NCBI GenBank assembly: GCA_009781815.1
Contig: WQVB01000001.1
Span: 1 to 34,048 of the forward strand
Reading direction: 5' to 3'
From: Defluviitaleaceae bacterium
Lineage (GTDB): Bacteria > Bacillota > Clostridia > Lachnospirales > WRAX01
Length of the DNA: 34,048 nucleotides
Position 1 is the first letter of the stretch, and every line of letters begins with the position of its first letter. Positions 16,001-23,787 of this stretch are shown here, one piece after another. The translations under genes and the position numbers were made by a program. Below the pieces are notes generated by a model that saw only the letters and a list, made by a program, of their open reading frames with translations, had not been told where the DNA came from and did not search any database.

Positions 16001-16950
16001 AACATCAGCAACCACTCTTCTTTAACACCATCAACATGAATGTCAACAACAAAAGAAGCCGCATTTATTTCTTCGGAAATATCAAGGTTGCCTAAAAGCC
16101 CTCGCTTGCGTAATATTTTTGTAGCGATTGTGGCCATGTCCATCATGGTTATGGGCTTGTCTTTAGTGTGCACCTCTGCACGGTGGCTTAAATACTCTTG
16201 ATAGGTGCCTGCCATAACCTCACTAAAAGCACCTTCCTCAAACACTAGATTATCCAAAATAGTGTGGAAGGTAGTGTGGCGGCAATGGTCGCTCCAATAG
16301 GTATCAACCATCTTTGCCTCGGTTATGGTAGGGTTGCGACCCTCTGTTTTAAAATAATCCCTAAAAAAGGCAAAATCCTCAATAGACATAGCAAGGGCAA
16401 GCTCTTCATGCTTATGGGCTAGGGCTTTATCATCAAGGTTTATAATATCTACTGCCTTCACATCTTCAGGCACTATAGCTTGCTGCTCTAAAGTTTTAGG
16501 CATTTCAAGGGTTGCCTCCATAGAGTCAACTGGGTTGATAAAATGCTTTAAAACCGCCTCTTTATCCTCATTAGAAAGGCCGCCAGCTATTATGTAAAAC
16601 TTTGTATAACGCACCTTTGGCAGCTTGCCCGTAAGCACCTGCATGCCAAAAGCAGCCCAATCAGCCCTTTGGTCATACTGTCCAGGCAACAAAGCCTTGC
16701 CAAAAACAAAATCATCTAAGTTGTGGTTTAAATCACAATAAACATCATCCACATTAGCTTCTGATAAAATTTGAGAGATAGACAAAGCAAAATCATCTGC
16801 AGATAGCCCTTGCACATCATAACAATGCACCACACGCAAAGCCTTGGCACTCTTTATGCCCAAATAGCCCGTGATGGTGGCAAGCTCCCCCTTTGCCTCT
16901 ATATTGTACCCATCCTTCTTTTCCACAAAAACCCTAAATATTTCTGACAT
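13066..16950 (-). CDS. purL: Phosphoribosylformylglycinamidine synthase, single-chain PurL
   Basis: The 1294-residue enzyme converts FGAR, glutamine and ATP to FGAM in purine synthesis. Family segments are DTYWSDHCRHTTFHT (residues ~217-231), FKNETHNHPTEIEPFGGAAT, GAGGVSVAIGELADS and SGKDSMSGTY. The C-terminal glutaminase has PGTNCEYDMARSFE, LSGGFSAADEPEGSAKF, the Cys nucleophile in GICNGFQALVKLG, the His in SHGQGRF and the Glu after NGS. This one-chain form is typical of Clostridia. The ATG at 16948-16950 has GGAGG upstream; the frame runs 24 codons further but that part lacks an SD. About 55 residues between ALMRAG and FDEHGLP look like an in-frame insertion. No other pur genes are nearby. 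Confidence 0.96.
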   Translation of the reverse strand: MSEIFRVFVEKKDGYNIEAKGELATITGYLGIKSAKALRVVHCYDVQGLSADDFALSISQILSEANVDDVYCDLNHNLDDFVFGKALLPGQYDQRADWAAFGMQVLTGKLPKVRYTKFYIIAGGLSNEDKEAVLKHFINPVDSMEATLEMPKTLEQQAIVPEDVKAVDIINLDDKALAHKHEELALAMSIEDFAFFRDYFKTEGRNPTITEAKMVDTYWSDHCRHTTFHTILDNLVFEEGAFSEVMAGTYQEYLSHRAEVHTKDKPITMMDMATIATKILRKRGLLGNLDISEEINAASFVVDIHVDGVKEEWLLMFKNETHNHPTEIEPFGGAATCLGGAIRDPLSGRSYIYQAMRVTGGGDPRKPLNETLPGKLPQRLITTQAADGYSSYGNQIGLAAGHIREIYHEGYVAKRMEVGAVIGAAKKENVIRNVPQNGDVVLLIGGRTGRDGVGGAAGSSKSHVESSLATAGAEVQKGNAIEERKLQRLFRNPDFSRRIIRCNDFGAGGVSVAIGELADSIAVNLDAVRKKYDGLDGTELAISESQERMAVVVKAADVEHLINLAKEENVEAYEVAKITDTNRLEMMWRGQKIVDISREFLNTSGVVQHRDVVVAMPLFAPPMQKDLTAENWLANLACLNVASQKGMIENFDSTVGAGTVLAPFGGKYQLTQAGAMAARVPVLKGECDTASLMAFGFDPYISEQSPYHGAVYAVVESVARLVAAGACYTKVYLSFQEYFERLTDEKSWGKPVAALLGALHAQLGLEVAAISGKDSMSGTYKDAANNIELKVPPTLISFGATYAPISHITSNEFKAAGNKIALMRAGVCRCEFDASAFESDFTSGEVIADEVCPKAHEEASTKHDGKSAERCCGKLATTHPKFDEHGLPCFDSLKANFAKLNQLITSGNVVSAHVVGFGGLGAAISQMAFGNKIGVDVAFDGDYFAKEAGMFVLEVAGDVDGVDIIGKTTNSDVLKINGMEIGIDACIEAWMQPLEDIFPTGIESIVDKATPLDLPQRKAQTPIIVAKNKVAKPKVFLPVFPGTNCEYDMARSFEGAGAVADIFVINNQSPEAFDASIKEMVGRIQNAQIIALSGGFSAADEPEGSAKFIAAVLSNPHIKEAVHGFLDDKEGLMLGICNGFQALVKLGLLPFGKISPIQPDSPTLTYNGLGRHISNLVNTKIVSNTSPWLAGVKEGDIHRVAASHGQGRFTASEELARHLFEAGQVASVYVDLAGNPTMDLPYNPNGSFMAIEGITDPTGRILGKMCHSERGALYKNIPGDFDQKIFEAAVDYYR
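14308..14478 (-). other. In-frame Cys/His-rich insertion inside purL
   Basis: From what I know of clostridial PurL, KVVLLKPEYDENGLP is continuous in relatives. Here the corresponding ALMRAG and FDEHGLP are separated by about 55 residues, including FTSGEVIADEVCPKAHEEAS and SAERCCGKL. The DNA contains an imperfect inverted repeat, 14343-14356 with 14428-14443. The frame is intact and the downstream sequence is normal, so the enzyme may tolerate the segment. Confidence 0.6.
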
Positions 16951-17034
16951 AATAGCCCTCCATATATTATTGTGATTTAGTAACTTTACTCGCCATGCTG
17001 CATCAAGCCCGTAGCACGCCATTCCAATTTACCC

Positions 17035-17150
17035 ATGTAGGGAATGGATTTATCCATTCCGTTTCATCTTGCTGAAGTATAGAAAGGTGCAGACCTAATA
17101 GCGGAATGGATAAATCCATTCCCTACAAAGAGAATTGGGATGACGTTTAT
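17035..17150. repeat. Second-family palindromic repeat
   Basis: Hairpin GGAATGGAT-TT-ATCCATTCC (17041-17060) faces GGAATGGAT-AA-ATCCATTCC (17103-17122), flanked by GTAG and CTAC. The interior TGAAGTATAGAAAGGTGCA resembles the interior of the copies near 18940 and 23940. The outer flanks CCAATTT and GAATTGG are also complementary. It lies between the lipoprotein gene and purL. Confidence 0.88.
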
Positions 17151-17166
17151 GAGTATTCCCATCATT

Positions 17167-18822
17167 CTAATCCCATATTTGCACAAACTCGCCATCCACA
17201 TACCTAAAAATATGTCCTTCCCATTGCCCTGACCCTTCATAAGCTTGAGCTATAATCGTGCCATCTCCTCTTGATGAAACAGTGCTTTGGCTACTTAGAT
17301 CTCCCAAAAATGTGTTGCTAACAAACAAATTTTCCACAGGGCACCAAAGCCAATACAACCTTGGGGAATTTCTCATAGTGCCGCCCGTAAACGCAGCCAC
17401 TGCCAAGTCCAAATAACCATCATCATTATAATCCGCAAAGTGAATATCAAAGGTTGGAAGCCTATGCACAGCCCTAGGCGGTTGAGGTGGTGAAAAATGC
17501 GTTTCGTGCAAATTTGTGCGTATATATCGCATTTCTTGTATCAGCTCATCATTGTTATTATAAATGCTAATATTCATTATACGAGGGTTACCGCCCTCTC
17601 TCGTGTCTTCTATTGCCCAAGAATCTACATCGATAAATATAAAGGCACTTCTATCATTTTGGTTCAACCACACAACATTTCTTTCTTGTTGTCTAAGCTC
17701 CACAAACTTGCCATCTCTATAGCCAAAGTGATGGGATACTTGAACACTCCCAGCACTCCCGCTCCAGCTATAGCTCCAAAGTTGAGCATCCTCATCAATC
17801 CAAACCTCCACGCTTCTAAGCAATTCCGTTAGTTGATCGTTAAAAACAAATTGTCCAGCTTCCTTATCCCAAAGCCAATGGTAGTGCTGCCCCCAGCCAG
17901 GGTATCTTTCGCTATGAAAAATGCTAAATAGCCTCATATCCAAATAGCCATTAAAAGTAAGGTCAACAAAAGACAATTGCATCCAATCATAATCAATAGG
18001 GTTAAAATGGGTTGAATATTGTCGCAAACCCGATATTTCTTGCACTAAATGCCCCTCATCATCATAAATCAAAATAGTTACGTCAAACTCTTCTTCTCCA
18101 TAAGTAGATTCGCCAGCAATAGCTATGCGGTGAAAAGTTAAATATATAGCCTCTTCTAAAGGTGCATTGGGGTTTATTTGTATGCGGTCTATAAATGTAC
18201 GTTTTCCTATGATAATATCATCAAATTTGCTTAGCTCAAAATATACAAGTGTATCACCTTTACCAAATATACTAAAAAACTCATCCTCCGTGGCAATATC
18301 CATGCCGATACTCTTGATGAAAGTATAACCATCAAAGGTAATGATGCTACCATGTCCATTGCGAACTAATCTATCGCCCTCTAGGGTGATTTTTTGATAA
18401 TACAAATTTCCTGAATGTCCATCCCACGCTATAAGGCTATAATCACATTCGAGAGATTTAGCAACGCTAGGCACTATCCTTCCATGATGCAAATTCCACG
18501 CTACACTTAAATAGTCCTCAACCTCAATCGCAATCACTTGACCATCTCTAAAGGCATAAACCGCCTCATAAAAATCTCCAAATGGAATCTGACCAAAAAC
18601 AATCAGCTCTGGCGTGTCTGTTTGCCCAAAATCATGCAGCACAAAAAACAAGCTATCGCTTTTTTCTTGATACTCTCGCAAAAAAGCCGCATACGCCCCT
18701 TGCCACGTGGCGTTTTCGACGCCCTCGTCTTCTATGGCAGGATAATCCTCAACAACGCCACCACAAGCCACAAGAAAAATAGCCATAACCAATATGCAAA
18801 AGCTGATAACCCTCTTGTTCAT
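17167..18822 (-). CDS. Lipoprotein with VCBS-like repeats, function unknown
   Basis: The ATG at 18820-18822 gives 551 residues. An upstream TTG extends it by five codons but is less likely. The N-terminus KRVISFCILVMAIFLVACGG is a lipoprotein signal with a LVAC lipobox, so Cys20 should be lipidated and the protein held outside the membrane. Two related halves are visible. The first has LSFVDLTFNGYLDMRLFS followed by HYHWLWDKEAGQFVFN. The second has IHFADYNDDGYLDLAVAAFT followed by LYWLWCPVENLFVSN. This Asp/Asn-Gly-Tyr-Leu-Asp pattern resembles VCBS/FG-GAP-type beta-propeller repeats. The substrate or partner is unknown. It stands alone, with palindromic repeats on both sides. Confidence 0.75.
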   Translation of the reverse strand: MNKRVISFCILVMAIFLVACGGVVEDYPAIEDEGVENATWQGAYAAFLREYQEKSDSLFFVLHDFGQTDTPELIVFGQIPFGDFYEAVYAFRDGQVIAIEVEDYLSVAWNLHHGRIVPSVAKSLECDYSLIAWDGHSGNLYYQKITLEGDRLVRNGHGSIITFDGYTFIKSIGMDIATEDEFFSIFGKGDTLVYFELSKFDDIIIGKRTFIDRIQINPNAPLEEAIYLTFHRIAIAGESTYGEEEFDVTILIYDDEGHLVQEISGLRQYSTHFNPIDYDWMQLSFVDLTFNGYLDMRLFSIFHSERYPGWGQHYHWLWDKEAGQFVFNDQLTELLRSVEVWIDEDAQLWSYSWSGSAGSVQVSHHFGYRDGKFVELRQQERNVVWLNQNDRSAFIFIDVDSWAIEDTREGGNPRIMNISIYNNNDELIQEMRYIRTNLHETHFSPPQPPRAVHRLPTFDIHFADYNDDGYLDLAVAAFTGGTMRNSPRLYWLWCPVENLFVSNTFLGDLSSQSTVSSRGDGTIIAQAYEGSGQWEGHIFRYVDGEFVQIWD

Positions 18823-18837
18823 GCTATATACCCCCAA

Positions 18838-19024
18838 CTGTCATCCCGTGTCAAGCACTCAAGCACGGAACACGTCAATCTAATTTGGAATTTTTGCCAC
18901 TGTAGGAAACGCATTTATGCGTTCCGCATTGCCTTGTTGAAGGATAAAAAGGTGCAAATTCAATAGCGGAATGGATAAATCCATTCCCTACAAGGTCAAA
19001 TTAGATTGGCGTGAGTACGTGATG
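18838..19024. repeat. Second-family palindromic repeat with covarying left hairpin
   Basis: The outer arms 18871-18887 (CACGTCAATCTAATTTG) and 18997-19013 match as inverted copies at 16 of 17 positions. Inside are two small hairpins, GGAAACGCAT-TT-ATGCGTTCC (18905-18925) and GGAATGGAT-AA-ATCCATTCC (18968-18987). The first differs from the second on both sides of its own stem, so local pairing is kept while long-arm pairing is lost. A fragment of the CCGTG family lies at its left end. Confidence 0.88.
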
Positions 19025-19043
19025 AGGAGCGAGTAAACCTCCG

Positions 19044-19868
19044 CTACCGCTTTAATTGGTTATACACTTGGCTTTTGGCAAGCCCTCTATCTTTCGCTAC
19101 CTTTTTTAACGCCTCTTTTTCTTCCATGTCTTGCTCTATATAAATTTTTAAATGCTCTTCTAAATCATCTGGAAAGGTTTTGGCTTCTTTAGCCGCCTCC
19201 TCTACAATCACAACAAACTCGCCCTTTGGCGTCTTGTTTTGATAGCTTTCCAAGGCCTCCACCACGGTGGCAAACTGTATCTCTTCAAATTTTTTTGTAA
19301 TCTCTCGCACCAGGGCTATTTTTCTATCTCCTCCAAAGGTATTCAAAAACTCCTCAAGGGTAGATACAATGCGGTGGGGTGCTTCATAAAACACCATGGT
19401 TCTAGTCTCTTTTGATAGCTTTTCAAGCACCTCTCGCCTTTGTTTTTTATCCCTTGGCAAAAACCCTTCAAAAGCATGGGGGTGTGCCTCAAAACCGCTT
19501 AAAACAAGAGCAGAAAGCCCCGCAGATGCCCCAGGGCATATAACAACACAAACCCCCGCCTCGTGGCAAAGGTTTATCAGCTCCCGCCCAGGGTCAGACA
19601 GGGCTGGCATGCCACAATCACTTACCAAGGCTATGTCTGCACCTTCTTCAAGCTTTGACAACAGGTATAACCCCTTTTCGCCTTTGTTGTTTTCATGATA
19701 GCTAGTGAGGGGTTTTTTAATCTCGAAGTGGTTAAGGAGTTTTAAAGTGTGGCGTGTATCTTCCGCCGCTATTAGATCCACCTCAGCAAGCACCCGCAAA
19801 ACCCGCAGGGTGATGTCTTCAAGGTTGCCTATAGGCGTGGCACATATATAAAGTTTTCCTTTAGGCAT
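19044..19868 (-). CDS. rsmI: 16S rRNA (cytidine-1402 2'-O)-methyltransferase RsmI
   Basis: The 274-residue SAM-dependent enzyme methylates the ribose of C1402 in the 16S rRNA decoding centre. Family motifs are LYICATPIGNLEDITLR at the N-terminus, AAEDTRHTLKLLNHF (residues ~38-52), LVSDCGMPALSDPGRELI (~83-100) and VICPGASAG. The C-terminal ~50 residues are the usual Lys/Glu-rich tail. The start is the ATG at 19866-19868, with AAGGAG six bases upstream; the frame extends ten codons further without support. The gene follows trmN6 as in B. subtilis (yabB-yabC), but the small yazA gene between them is absent and a palindromic repeat occupies the gap. Confidence 0.95.
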   Translation of the reverse strand: MPKGKLYICATPIGNLEDITLRVLRVLAEVDLIAAEDTRHTLKLLNHFEIKKPLTSYHENNKGEKGLYLLSKLEEGADIALVSDCGMPALSDPGRELINLCHEAGVCVVICPGASAGLSALVLSGFEAHPHAFEGFLPRDKKQRREVLEKLSKETRTMVFYEAPHRIVSTLEEFLNTFGGDRKIALVREITKKFEEIQFATVVEALESYQNKTPKGEFVVIVEEAAKEAKTFPDDLEEHLKIYIEQDMEEKEALKKVAKDRGLAKSQVYNQLKR

Positions 19869-19929
19869 GGTGTTCTCCTTATTGTGATTGCGGATCAAGT
19901 CAGCTAATAAACCTGTTGTTGAGTCGACC

Positions 19930-20078
19930 CCCTAAGTCGTCATCCTGAGCCCTTGGTCTTCCTGCTGCCGCAGGCAGAAGGGTAAGACTTGACTCAGGAT
20001 CTAATTGGAGGAGGACAAGCCTAGTTGGGTATGCACTATCATACATAGATCCCGTGTCAAGCATGGGATGACGATGTA
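19930..20078. repeat. First-family palindromic repeat with mixed arms
   Basis: The left arm is the CTGAG type with the extra CTGCTGCCGCAGGCAG hairpin module, as at 3811. The right arm is the CCGTG type, GATCCCGTGTCAAGCATGGG. The element is thus a hybrid of two variants. The interior has TAATTGGAGGAGGAC and GCACTATCATACATAGATCC. It lies between trmN6 and rsmI, 12 bases from the trmN6 stop. Confidence 0.85.
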
Positions 20079-20089
20079 ATACGATAGTG

Positions 20090-20791
20090 CTACCCATGCA
20101 CCACCAACGGCTCTTTAAACTTTATATCCATCAAGCTACCGCCCTTTGTAGCCTGCACCAACACAAGGTTAGGTGCTTCACCCACACGTGGGTGCACAAA
20201 TTGCAATACCTTAGCCGCCAAGCCATATCTCTCAAACAGCGAAAATATCTCCCCCAAGCGGCTGGGTCTATGTATCATATAAAACTTTCCATTAGGCACA
20301 AGCAGGCGAGATGCAGCCTCTATCACATCTTCCAGCTTACACATTACCTCATGCCTTGCTATAGCTTTATGATCGTTCACGCTAGCCGCACCGCCTCCAA
20401 CAGGCATATATGGCGGGTTAGCGGTGATAACATCAAAAGACACCTTAGGGAAGAGGGCTTTGTCCCTTAAATCTCCCTTGACAATAGACAGCTTGCCACA
20501 AAGACCATTTAAAGCCACCGACCGTGCTGCCATGCCTGCCATATACTCTAAAATCTCCACCCCAGCAAAGCTTTCGCCTTTGGTTTTAGATGTAAGTAAA
20601 ATAGGCACAATGCCGCTGCCCGTGCAAAGGTCAAGGTGCCTTTGCCCTTTATGCACCTGGGCAAAGTTAGACAAAAGCACCGCATCTGTGCCAAAGGCAA
20701 AATAATCAGGATGTTGGATGATTCTTAAGCCATCTAGCTGCAAATCATCCACACGCTCGCCATTTTTTAATAGCTCTATGTCAGATATCAT
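20090..20791 (-). CDS. trmN6: tRNA1(Val) (adenine-37 N6)-methyltransferase-like protein TrmN6 (YabB)
   Basis: The 233-residue class I methyltransferase has the SAM-binding motif LDLCTGSGIVPILL (residues ~48-61) and the adenine N6-methylase motif ANPPYMPVGGG (~125-135). The front segment RIIQHPDYFAFGTDAVLLSNF is typical of this family. The E. coli homologue methylates A37 of tRNA-Val. The ATG follows the ricT TAG without a gap, so translation is coupled. In B. subtilis yabA lies between ricT and yabB; it is missing here, as in many Clostridia. The C-terminus GGSLMDIKFKEPLVVHG is normal. Confidence 0.92.
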   Translation of the reverse strand: MISDIELLKNGERVDDLQLDGLRIIQHPDYFAFGTDAVLLSNFAQVHKGQRHLDLCTGSGIVPILLTSKTKGESFAGVEILEYMAGMAARSVALNGLCGKLSIVKGDLRDKALFPKVSFDVITANPPYMPVGGGAASVNDHKAIARHEVMCKLEDVIEAASRLLVPNGKFYMIHRPSRLGEIFSLFERYGLAAKVLQFVHPRVGEAPNLVLVQATKGGSLMDIKFKEPLVVHG

Positions 20792-21691
20792 CTATCCCTC
20801 GTCTTTAAAGTGTTTTTTGGCCTCTGTGTCATCTTCAAACACTTCCACCCTTTTGATAATTTTTATTTCCGTAGCGTGGTATTGGTTGATAGACGGGGCG
20901 TCTTTAGGGTTTTTGCGTATGGCTGCACGCAATGTCTGCCTCAAAATAGTTGTAGACACAACCTCCCCCGTGCCGTCTGCCGTTTTTATAATATCGCCTA
21001 CGCTAGGCATTATCTTGTTAAGCTCCGCATAGTGGCTTTCTTCATACTTTAAGCAACACATTAAACGACCGCACACGCCAGATATTTTGCTAGGGCTTAA
21101 AGACAGGTTTTGGTCTTTTGCCATTTTTATAGAAACAGGGTGAAACTCTGGCAAAAACGTAGCACAACACAAAGTGCGGCCACACACGCCAATACCGTTT
21201 AAAAGCTTTGATTCATCCCTAACGCCTATTTGACGCAGCTCTATCCTCATTCTAAAAACGCTTGCAAGGTCTTTTACAAGGTCTCTAAAGTCTATCCTAC
21301 CATCTGCCGTAAAATAAAAAATAATTTTAGTAGCATCAAAAGTAAGCTCAACATCAATCAGCTTCATGTCAAGCTTGTGCTTTGCCACTTTTGTTATGCA
21401 GGTTTCAAGGGCTTCTTTTTCTCGTTTTTTGTTGGCTGCAAGGGTCTCTAAATCTTTATCACAAGCAATGCGAACAATCTTGCGTAAAGGCAAAAAGGCG
21501 TCTTCTTCCCTCACCTCTTTGTTTTCTATCTCACATATGCCATATTCTAAGCCCCTTACAGTCTCGGCTATAACGCCTGCACCTCTCTCGAGCTTTAAAT
21601 GCCCCTCAAGGTCTGTTTTAGGGTCAAAGTAATATACCTTGCCAGCAGGCTTAAAGCGAATGCCCACAACCTCTATCATGTTTTGTTTCAT
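20792..21691 (-). CDS. ricT: PSP1-domain protein RicT (YaaT)
   Basis: The 299-residue protein has the PSP1 domain and two Cys clusters, GVCGRTLCCATFLPEF (residues ~168-183) and SGVCGRLMCCLKYEE (~205-219). In B. subtilis RicT forms a complex with RicA and RicF that carries Fe-S clusters and influences mRNA maturation by RNase Y, sporulation and competence. The strongly conserved FDPKTDLEGHLKLERGAGVI and GLEYG segments support the call. Two starts are possible, Met1 or Met5 (MIEVVG). It is 15 bases downstream of holB and directly followed by trmN6, as part of the tmk-rsmI block. Confidence 0.95.
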   Translation of the reverse strand: MKQNMIEVVGIRFKPAGKVYYFDPKTDLEGHLKLERGAGVIAETVRGLEYGICEIENKEVREEDAFLPLRKIVRIACDKDLETLAANKKREKEALETCITKVAKHKLDMKLIDVELTFDATKIIFYFTADGRIDFRDLVKDLASVFRMRIELRQIGVRDESKLLNGIGVCGRTLCCATFLPEFHPVSIKMAKDQNLSLSPSKISGVCGRLMCCLKYEESHYAELNKIMPSVGDIIKTADGTGEVVSTTILRQTLRAAIRKNPKDAPSINQYHATEIKIIKRVEVFEDDTEAKKHFKDEG

Positions 21692-21706
21692 TAGACCTCC
21701 ATCTAT

Positions 21707-22633
21707 CTAAACTGGGCTTAAAATGCCCAACAGCATAGTCTCCATACAAAGCAAAAAATTGCAATTGGTTTTTAACTTCTCTTCCGTGTCTATTATGATT
21801 TTTATTTTTGCCAAAATATTAGACGCACCTTGCCCATTGCGGGCATGCTCCACCATCTGGCCTCTATAGTGGTTTTTTAAAACCTCTAAAACATCAAATA
21901 TATTGTCTTTATATTGCTCCATATCTTTAGCTGTTTTAAAAATTTCCACTATATCTTTTTCGCCGCCTTTGGCCACATCAACCACCCAATTATACATTTG
22001 GATGAAATCTTCATCTATAGCCATTTTTATAGCTTGCCCCATATAGCCCTTTGACAAACTTATGGCCGCTTTGGCTTTTTCACCATCTGCACCCATTTTT
22101 TCAAGATGCTCTCTCACAACCTCACTCCCAAGGGGGGCTGTTTGATATTTTATACAACGAGACAAAACAGTAGGCAAAAAGCTAGCTATATTTTCCGTTA
22201 GCAACAAAAATATAGTGTGCTTTGGGCCTTCTTCAAGGGTCAAAAGCATTGCGTTTTGGGCGGCGGGGGTCATTTTGTGTGCATCTTGTATAATATATAC
22301 ACGATATTTGCCGTGGGGGGATATAGACAAACCCTCAAGCACCTGCTCACGCACCTCACCCACACCAAGGGTGGCTTTTTCGCTTTTGATATATACAATA
22401 TCGGGGTTGTTGCCGCTGTCAAATGTTACACAAGGCTTGCAAGCACCACAAGCTAAGCCCTCTTTGGGCTTTGCACAAACAATGCTTTTGGCAAAGGCAT
22501 TGGCTAATGTTTTTTTGCCGCTACCTTTAGAGCCCGCTATAATGTAAGAATGATGCAAGCGGTTTAAGCCTATAGATTGCACCATAGACCGCTTCACCAT
22601 CTCATTACCTAATATGTGGTCAAAGCTATGCAT
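21707..22633 (-). CDS. holB: DNA polymerase III subunit delta' HolB
   Basis: The 308-residue AAA+ protein has the N-terminal LGNEMVKRSMVQSIGLNRLH, the P-loop-like GSKGSGKKTLANAF (residues ~34-47) and the Zn-type Cys cluster CAKPKEGLACGACKPC (~53-68). The KMTPAAQNAMLLTLEEGPKH and SRC sensor regions follow. It is part of the clamp loader with DnaX and HolA. Its start overlaps the darA stop by one base (TAATG), showing tight coupling. The tmk-darA-holB-ricT order is widespread in Firmicutes. Confidence 0.93.
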   Translation of the reverse strand: MHSFDHILGNEMVKRSMVQSIGLNRLHHSYIIAGSKGSGKKTLANAFAKSIVCAKPKEGLACGACKPCVTFDSGNNPDIVYIKSEKATLGVGEVREQVLEGLSISPHGKYRVYIIQDAHKMTPAAQNAMLLTLEEGPKHTIFLLLTENIASFLPTVLSRCIKYQTAPLGSEVVREHLEKMGADGEKAKAAISLSKGYMGQAIKMAIDEDFIQMYNWVVDVAKGGEKDIVEIFKTAKDMEQYKDNIFDVLEVLKNHYRGQMVEHARNGQGASNILAKIKIIIDTEEKLKTNCNFLLCMETMLLGILSPV

Positions 22634-22962
22634 TACACTCTCTTAAACTCAGCCACATCAAGCACAAAAATCGTAGCTCCGCCAACAACAACCTCAACTG
22701 GGTATGGCACATAGTTTTCAGCAGTTGAAAGGTGGGCAGAGTTAATAGACGTTATCTGCTTTCTCGATTTACACTTCTTTTCAATAACGCTTACAAGCTC
22801 TTGCACACGGTCATCCTCCACACCACAAATCATAGTAGTGTTGCCTGAACGTAAAAAGCCGCCTGTAGACGCAAGCTTGGTTATTTTAAAGCCCTCTTCA
22901 CTTAAAATATCTATAATTTGAAAAGCATCCTCATCGTGCATAATAGCCATTACTAATTTCAT
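22633..22962 (-). CDS. darA: Cyclic-di-AMP receptor DarA (YaaQ, PII-like)
   Basis: This 109-residue protein of the former DUF970 family has a PII-like fold. Family segments are KLVMAIMHDEDAFQIIDILS, the Thr/Gly-rich ITKLASTGGFLRSGNTTMI (residues ~28-46) and a C-terminal VEVVVGGATIFVLDVAEF. In B. subtilis and Listeria the homologue binds cyclic-di-AMP; its targets are not firmly known. A strong AAGGAGG SD is present. It lies between tmk, from which a palindromic repeat separates it, and holB, with which it overlaps. Confidence 0.93.
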   Translation of the reverse strand: MKLVMAIMHDEDAFQIIDILSEEGFKITKLASTGGFLRSGNTTMICGVEDDRVQELVSVIEKKCKSRKQITSINSAHLSTAENYVPYPVEVVVGGATIFVLDVAEFKRV

Positions 22963-23041
22963 AATAACTTCCTCCTTGTTATATGTCGTTGTAAACCTTT
23001 AACTTCCATCATTAGATTCCTTGGCAAAGCAGCACTCCACT

Positions 23042-23147
23042 ATCGTCATCCTGAGCTTGACTCAGGATCTAATTAGAGAAGGGCACTCCTAATTAGGGTA
23101 CGCACTATCCCACATAGATCCTGAGTCAAGCTCAGGATGACGAGTAG
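23042..23147. repeat. First-family palindromic repeat overlapping the end of tmk
   Basis: The arms CGTCATCCTGAGCTTGACTC (from 23044) and its inverted copy (about 23119-23145) enclose TAATTAGAGAAGGGC and GCACTATCCCACATAGATCC. The right half is translated as the last 18 residues of Tmk, and the tmk stop (23089-23091) lies inside the element. Confidence 0.9.
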
Positions 23148-23781
23148 GTAATAGCCCATCTATATATTTTTTTATTTCCTCATGTATTTTATCCACTGCC
23201 ATCATAGCATCAACGGTTACTATCTTATCGTCTTCTTCTGCCAGCTTTTTATACCCCAGCCACACCTTTTCGTGATATTCGATACCCTTTTCTTCTATTC
23301 TATCAAGGGCTTCTTGCTCCACTTTTCTTTTTAAGCCCTCTTTAGGGTTAATGTCTAAAAAGATGGTGGCATCAGGCGTCAAGCCTTCTGTTGCAAAGTT
23401 GTTAATATATTTTAAATTATCAACATCAAGCTGCCCTGCATAGCCTTGATAAGCAAAGGTAGACATTGCAAACCTATCACACAATATAATATAACCCTTG
23501 CTAAGGTGAGGCTTAATAAAATCCGCAATAAGTTGAGCTCTGGCAGCAAAGTATAAAAGGCTCTCTGTCTCGGCTGTCATGGCGGCGTTTTTTTTGTCTT
23601 TTAAAATGCCTCGTATAGCTTCAGATATAGGGTTGCCCCCAGGCTCACGAGTAACAATAACATTATGACCAAGGCTTGATAGATATTCAAAAAGCATCTG
23701 TATTTGAGTGCTTTTGCCAGCACCCTCGCCACCTTCAAAAACTATAAAGATTTTAAGCCCCCCTCTCAAAGACATATACAT
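23089..23781 (-). CDS. tmk: Thymidylate kinase Tmk
   Basis: From the ATG at 23779-23781 the protein has 230 residues. It has the P-loop FEGGEGAGKSTQIQ, TREPGGNP (the DR/E region), LCDRFAMSTFAYQG and the lid segment QEALDRIEEKG. The enzyme phosphorylates dTMP to dTDP. The extended -10 promoter places the expected RNA start on the A of this ATG, so the mRNA may be leaderless; a second ATG follows two codons later. The last 18 residues, including RHPELDSGSMWDSAYPN, come from the palindromic repeat. The native end was probably near KKYIDGLL. It heads the darA-holB-ricT-trmN6-rsmI block. Confidence 0.94.
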   Translation of the reverse strand: MYMSLRGGLKIFIVFEGGEGAGKSTQIQMLFEYLSSLGHNVIVTREPGGNPISEAIRGILKDKKNAAMTAETESLLYFAARAQLIADFIKPHLSKGYIILCDRFAMSTFAYQGYAGQLDVDNLKYINNFATEGLTPDATIFLDINPKEGLKRKVEQEALDRIEEKGIEYHEKVWLGYKKLAEEDDKIVTVDAMMAVDKIHEEIKKYIDGLLPTRHPELDSGSMWDSAYPN

Positions 23782-23787
23782 AGCTCG

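Noticed and set aside
16951..17022. 24-codon N-terminal extension of PurL
   Set aside because: It has no SD and reaches the repeat region. The ATG at 16950 has GGAGG upstream and fits the family.
19900..20097. Minus-strand frame of 65 residues with RHPMLDTGSMYDSAYP
   Set aside because: It is a translation of the palindromic repeat at 19930-20078, has no SD, and matches the repeat-derived Tmk tail.
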